Assembly (NCBI RefSeq): GCF_001439815.1
Contig: NZ_JYLM01000005.1
Coordinates: 186,001 to 250,000 of the forward strand
Direction of reading: 5' to 3'
Source: Pseudomonas orientalis
GTDB taxonomy: Bacteria; Pseudomonadota; Gammaproteobacteria; Pseudomonadales; Pseudomonadaceae
Length of the DNA: 64,000 nt
A program made the translations under genes and the position numbers. Below the pieces are notes generated by a model that did no database searches, had not been told where the DNA came from, and saw only the letters and a list, made by a program, of their open reading frames with translations. Position 1 is the first letter of the stretch. Each line of letters opens with the position of its first letter. This document shows positions 61,707-64,000 of this stretch, one piece after another.

Positions 61707-63422
61707 ATGCGTACCAGTCAATATTTGCTCGCCACACAGAAAGAAACGCCTTCCGACGCGGTTGTGATCAGCCATCAGCTGATGCTGCGCGCCGGCATGA
61801 TCCGCAAACTGGCCTCGGGCCTGTACACCTGGCTGCCCATGGGCTTGAAGGTGATGCGCAAGGTCGAGGCCATCGTTCGTGAAGAAATGAACGCCGCCGG
61901 CTCTCTGGAAGTGTTGATGCCGAGCACCCAACCGGCTGAACTGTGGCAGGAATCCGGACGCTGGGAAGAGTACGGCCCCGAGCTGCTGCGCTTCAAGGAC
62001 CGTCATGGCCGCGATTTCTGCGCCGGCCCGACCCATGAAGAAGTCATCACCGACCTGATGCGCAACGAGTTGAGCAGCTATAAACAGCTGCCGCTGAACC
62101 TGTATCAGATCCAGACCAAATTCCGTGATGAAATCCGCCCACGCTTCGGTTTGATGCGCGGCCGTGAATTCATCATGAAGGACGCCTATTCGTTCCACGC
62201 CGACCAGGCGTCGTTGCAGGCGACCTACGACCGCATGCACCAGGCCTACTGCAACATATTCACGCGCCTGGGCCTGAAGTTCCGCCCGGTTGAAGCGGAC
62301 AACGGCTCCATCGGCGGTGCCGGCTCCCACGAGTTCCACGTGCTGGCCGAATCCGGCGAAGACGACATTGCGTTCAGCAATGTTTCGGACTACGCGGCGA
62401 ACGTCGAAAAAGCCGAAGCCGTACCGCGCGAAACCTCGCGCCCAGCCCCGGCAGAAGCGCTGCGCCTGGTCGACACCCCGGACACCAAGACCATCGCGGC
62501 CCTGGTGGAAAAATTCAGTCTGCCGATTGAAAAGACCATCAAGACCCTGATCGTGCGCGCCGAAGAAGAAGGCAAGCTGATCGCCCTGGTGATCCGTGGC
62601 GACCACGAGCTCAACGAAATCAAGGCAGCGCAGCAGCCTGGCGTGGCCAGCCCGCTGGTGATGGCCACCGATGCCGAACTGCGCGACGCCATTGGCGCCG
62701 GCGCCGGTTCCCTCGGCCCGCTGAACCTGCCGCTGCCGATCATCATCGACCGCTCGGTCGAGCTGATGAGCGACTTCGCTATCGGCGCGAACATCGACGA
62801 CAAGCACTACTTCGGCGTGAACTGGGAGCGCGACCTGCCGGTTCCAAGCGTGGCCGACCTGCGCAACGTCGTGGCCGGCGACCCGAGCCCGGATGGCAAG
62901 GGCACCCTGGAAATCAAGCGCGGCATCGAAGTCGGGCATATCTTCCAGCTGGGCAACAAGTACAGCAAGGCGATGAAGTGCGAAGTGCTGGGCGAGAACG
63001 GCAAGCCGATCACCCTGGACATGGGCTGCTACGGCATTGGCGTTTCCCGTGTGGTCGCCGCCGCCATCGAGCAGAACAACGACGACAAAGGCATCATCTG
63101 GAGCGACGCCCTGGCGCCATTCCAGGTTGCGCTGGTGCCGTTGCGCTATGAAACCGAGCAAGTGCGCGAAGCCACCGACAAGCTGTATGCCGAATTGACG
63201 GCCGCCGGTTTTGAAGTGCTGCTCGATGACCGGGACAAAAAAACCAGCCCGGGCATCAAGTTCGCCGACATGGAACTGATTGGCATCCCGCACCGGATCG
63301 TGGTCAGTGACCGCGGCCTGGCCGATGGCAATCTGGAATACAAGAGCCGGACCGAAGCCGAAGCCCAACCGTTGCCGGTGGCTGACGTGCTGTCTTTCCT
63401 TCAGGCGCGTATTCGTCGCTGA
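61707..63422 (+). CDS. proS: Prolyl-tRNA synthetase
   Basis: A 571-residue class II aminoacyl-tRNA synthetase charging tRNA-Pro. Motif 1 is in [20 protein letters not shown], motif 2 in [20 protein letters not shown] and motif 3 in [20 protein letters not shown]. An editing INS domain lies between (about residues 230-390), so this is the bacterial prokaryote-type enzyme able to clear Ala-tRNA-Pro. The anticodon-binding domain ends the protein. It is followed 20 bp later by a lipoprotein gene on the same strand. Confidence 0.97.
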   Translation: MRTSQYLLATQKETPSDAVVISHQLMLRAGMIRKLASGLYTWLPMGLKVMRKVEAIVREEMNAAGSLEVLMPSTQPAELWQESGRWEEYGPELLRFKDRHGRDFCAGPTHEEVITDLMRNELSSYKQLPLNLYQIQTKFRDEIRPRFGLMRGREFIMKDAYSFHADQASLQATYDRMHQAYCNIFTRLGLKFRPVEADNGSIGGAGSHEFHVLAESGEDDIAFSNVSDYAANVEKAEAVPRETSRPAPAEALRLVDTPDTKTIAALVEKFSLPIEKTIKTLIVRAEEEGKLIALVIRGDHELNEIKAAQQPGVASPLVMATDAELRDAIGAGAGSLGPLNLPLPIIIDRSVELMSDFAIGANIDDKHYFGVNWERDLPVPSVADLRNVVAGDPSPDGKGTLEIKRGIEVGHIFQLGNKYSKAMKCEVLGENGKPITLDMGCYGIGVSRVVAAAIEQNNDDKGIIWSDALAPFQVALVPLRYETEQVREATDKLYAELTAAGFEVLLDDRDKKTSPGIKFADMELIGIPHRIVVSDRGLADGNLEYKSRTEAEAQPLPVADVLSFLQARIRR

Positions 63423-63442
63423 AAACCAGATCAAGAGAAGTC

Positions 63443-64000
63443 ATGTTCAAGCGAAACACCAGAGCCCTGGGGGGCGCCGCCTTGTGCGGCGCCCTGCTGG
63501 TCAGCGGCTGCGCCAACCAGATGTCGCAACGCAGTGAGCACGAGGAGCGGGTCGAGCGCAAGTTGCTCGACCACGGTCTGCAGATCGATGTCGGTGAGCC
63601 TAAAGTGCTGGAGCTGCCGCAACGTCGGGTTCGGATTCACGAGCAAAAGACGTTCGAGGTCACCGAATTCGACGTCACACGGCGTTACGACCGCTACACG
63701 CCCTACCAGCCCTGGCGCAAACTCTATGAGATGCCATTGGGTGCCGTTGCGTTGGTGGCCGGCGCGGGGGCCAATGTGGCGAATATCTTCGCCCTCGGCA
63801 ACCTGCCTGCCAGTATGACGCGCGATTGGCTGAGCTACGGCGTGGACGGCATCAACCCATTCATGAACGTGCAATCCCATGGTCGTGCGCAGCAGAACCT
63901 CGCGGCTATCGATGAAGTCCAGCGTGACAAGCGCCTGGAATATTCGAGCCTGCCCTGGAGCGAACGCCCGGTACAGGTCACCGCCGGCAAACAGACCCAT
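63443..64000 (+). CDS. Lipoprotein of unknown function (5' part, cut by window end)
   Basis: An open frame of 186 codons with no stop before the window edge. The N-terminus MFKRNTRALGGAALCGALLV ends in the lipobox VSGC, so it is a lipoprotein. The mature part has a basic-aromatic stretch (DVTRRYDRYTPYQPWRKLYE), a small hydrophobic segment (GAVALVAGAGANVANIF) and then a soluble region. It lies 20 bp after proS, as the homologous hypothetical gene does in P. aeruginosa. Its function is unknown. Confidence 0.8.
   Translation, partial: MFKRNTRALGGAALCGALLVSGCANQMSQRSEHEERVERKLLDHGLQIDVGEPKVLELPQRRVRIHEQKTFEVTEFDVTRRYDRYTPYQPWRKLYEMPLGAVALVAGAGANVANIFALGNLPASMTRDWLSYGVDGINPFMNVQSHGRAQQNLAAIDEVQRDKRLEYSSLPWSERPVQVTAGKQTH

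Overview
The window comes from a fluorescent Pseudomonas chromosome, most likely the P. fluorescens group. The evidence is high GC with C/G-ending codons, the purU-mvaT-sbcB neighbourhood, the Entner-Doudoroff block gapA / edd-glk-gltR-gtrS, colRS next to groESL-fxsA, and dense REP/REPIN repeats with the core GGGGGCTTGCCCCCGAT. Almost everything is chromosomal core. There is no prophage, insertion sequence, CRISPR array, rRNA or tRNA that I can support. The window opens inside a chemotaxis receptor gene and closes inside a lipoprotein gene.

Layout. 1-86 is a receptor tail. 87-782 is non-coding, with a ~375 bp structured repeat and a REP pair. 783-3777 holds a glycosyltransferase / DUF2334 deacetylase / flippase-like operon and an antisense 61-residue gene. 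3854-6941 carries purU, mvaT and sbcB. 7109-13776 is a tight six-gene operon built round a MoxR ATPase (RDD, SpoIIM, DUF4129, DUF4350, MoxR, DUF58). 13832-19598 carries a PilZ protein, a lipoprotein, pykA, a second inverted copy of the structured repeat, a 2Fe-2S reductase and class I fumarase. 19835-24513 is a DctB/MifS-type kinase, a sigma-54 activator and a KgtP-like dicarboxylate permease with a sigma-54 promoter. 24666-27278 has a flavin reductase-like gene, two small genes and an AraC regulator. 27402-33718 is the glucose block with two HexR-type operators. 33918-39404 is a heme-uptake cluster (ECF sigma, FecR, TonB receptor, heme oxygenase, DUF454) behind a Fur box. 39541-42367 is a chemoreceptor and a nitroreductase. 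42507-46133 is a di-heme protein / imelysin / DUF1513 operon. 46384-50591 is an RND pump. 50645-54415 is colRS with a methyltransferase / InaA-kinase operon. 54804-59418 is groESL, fxsA, a HugZ-like gene and a DUF481 protein. 59573-64000 has an alkyltransferase-like gene, ampG, proS and a lipoprotein.

How the parts work together. Central carbon metabolism is prominent: glucose phosphorylation and the Entner-Doudoroff pathway, pyruvate kinase, fumarase and C5/C4-dicarboxylate uptake. Each has a recognisable control circuit (HexR/GltR-GtrS; kinase-activator-sigma-54). Iron and heme handling appears in three places: the Fur-ECF-heme cluster, the imelysin operon, and the HugZ-like gene. Envelope maintenance appears as the MoxR cluster, ColRS, AmpG, the RND pump and the flippase operon.

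The least explained items are three. (1) Two inverted copies, 16 kb apart, of a structured intergenic element. Its core keeps a three-arm fold while the arm sequences change in a compensatory way. (2) The glycosyltransferase-deacetylase-flippase operon. (3) The MoxR/SpoIIM/RDD/DUF4129/DUF4350/DUF58 operon. Family assignments and synteny with P. aeruginosa are from memory of those families; nothing was searched.
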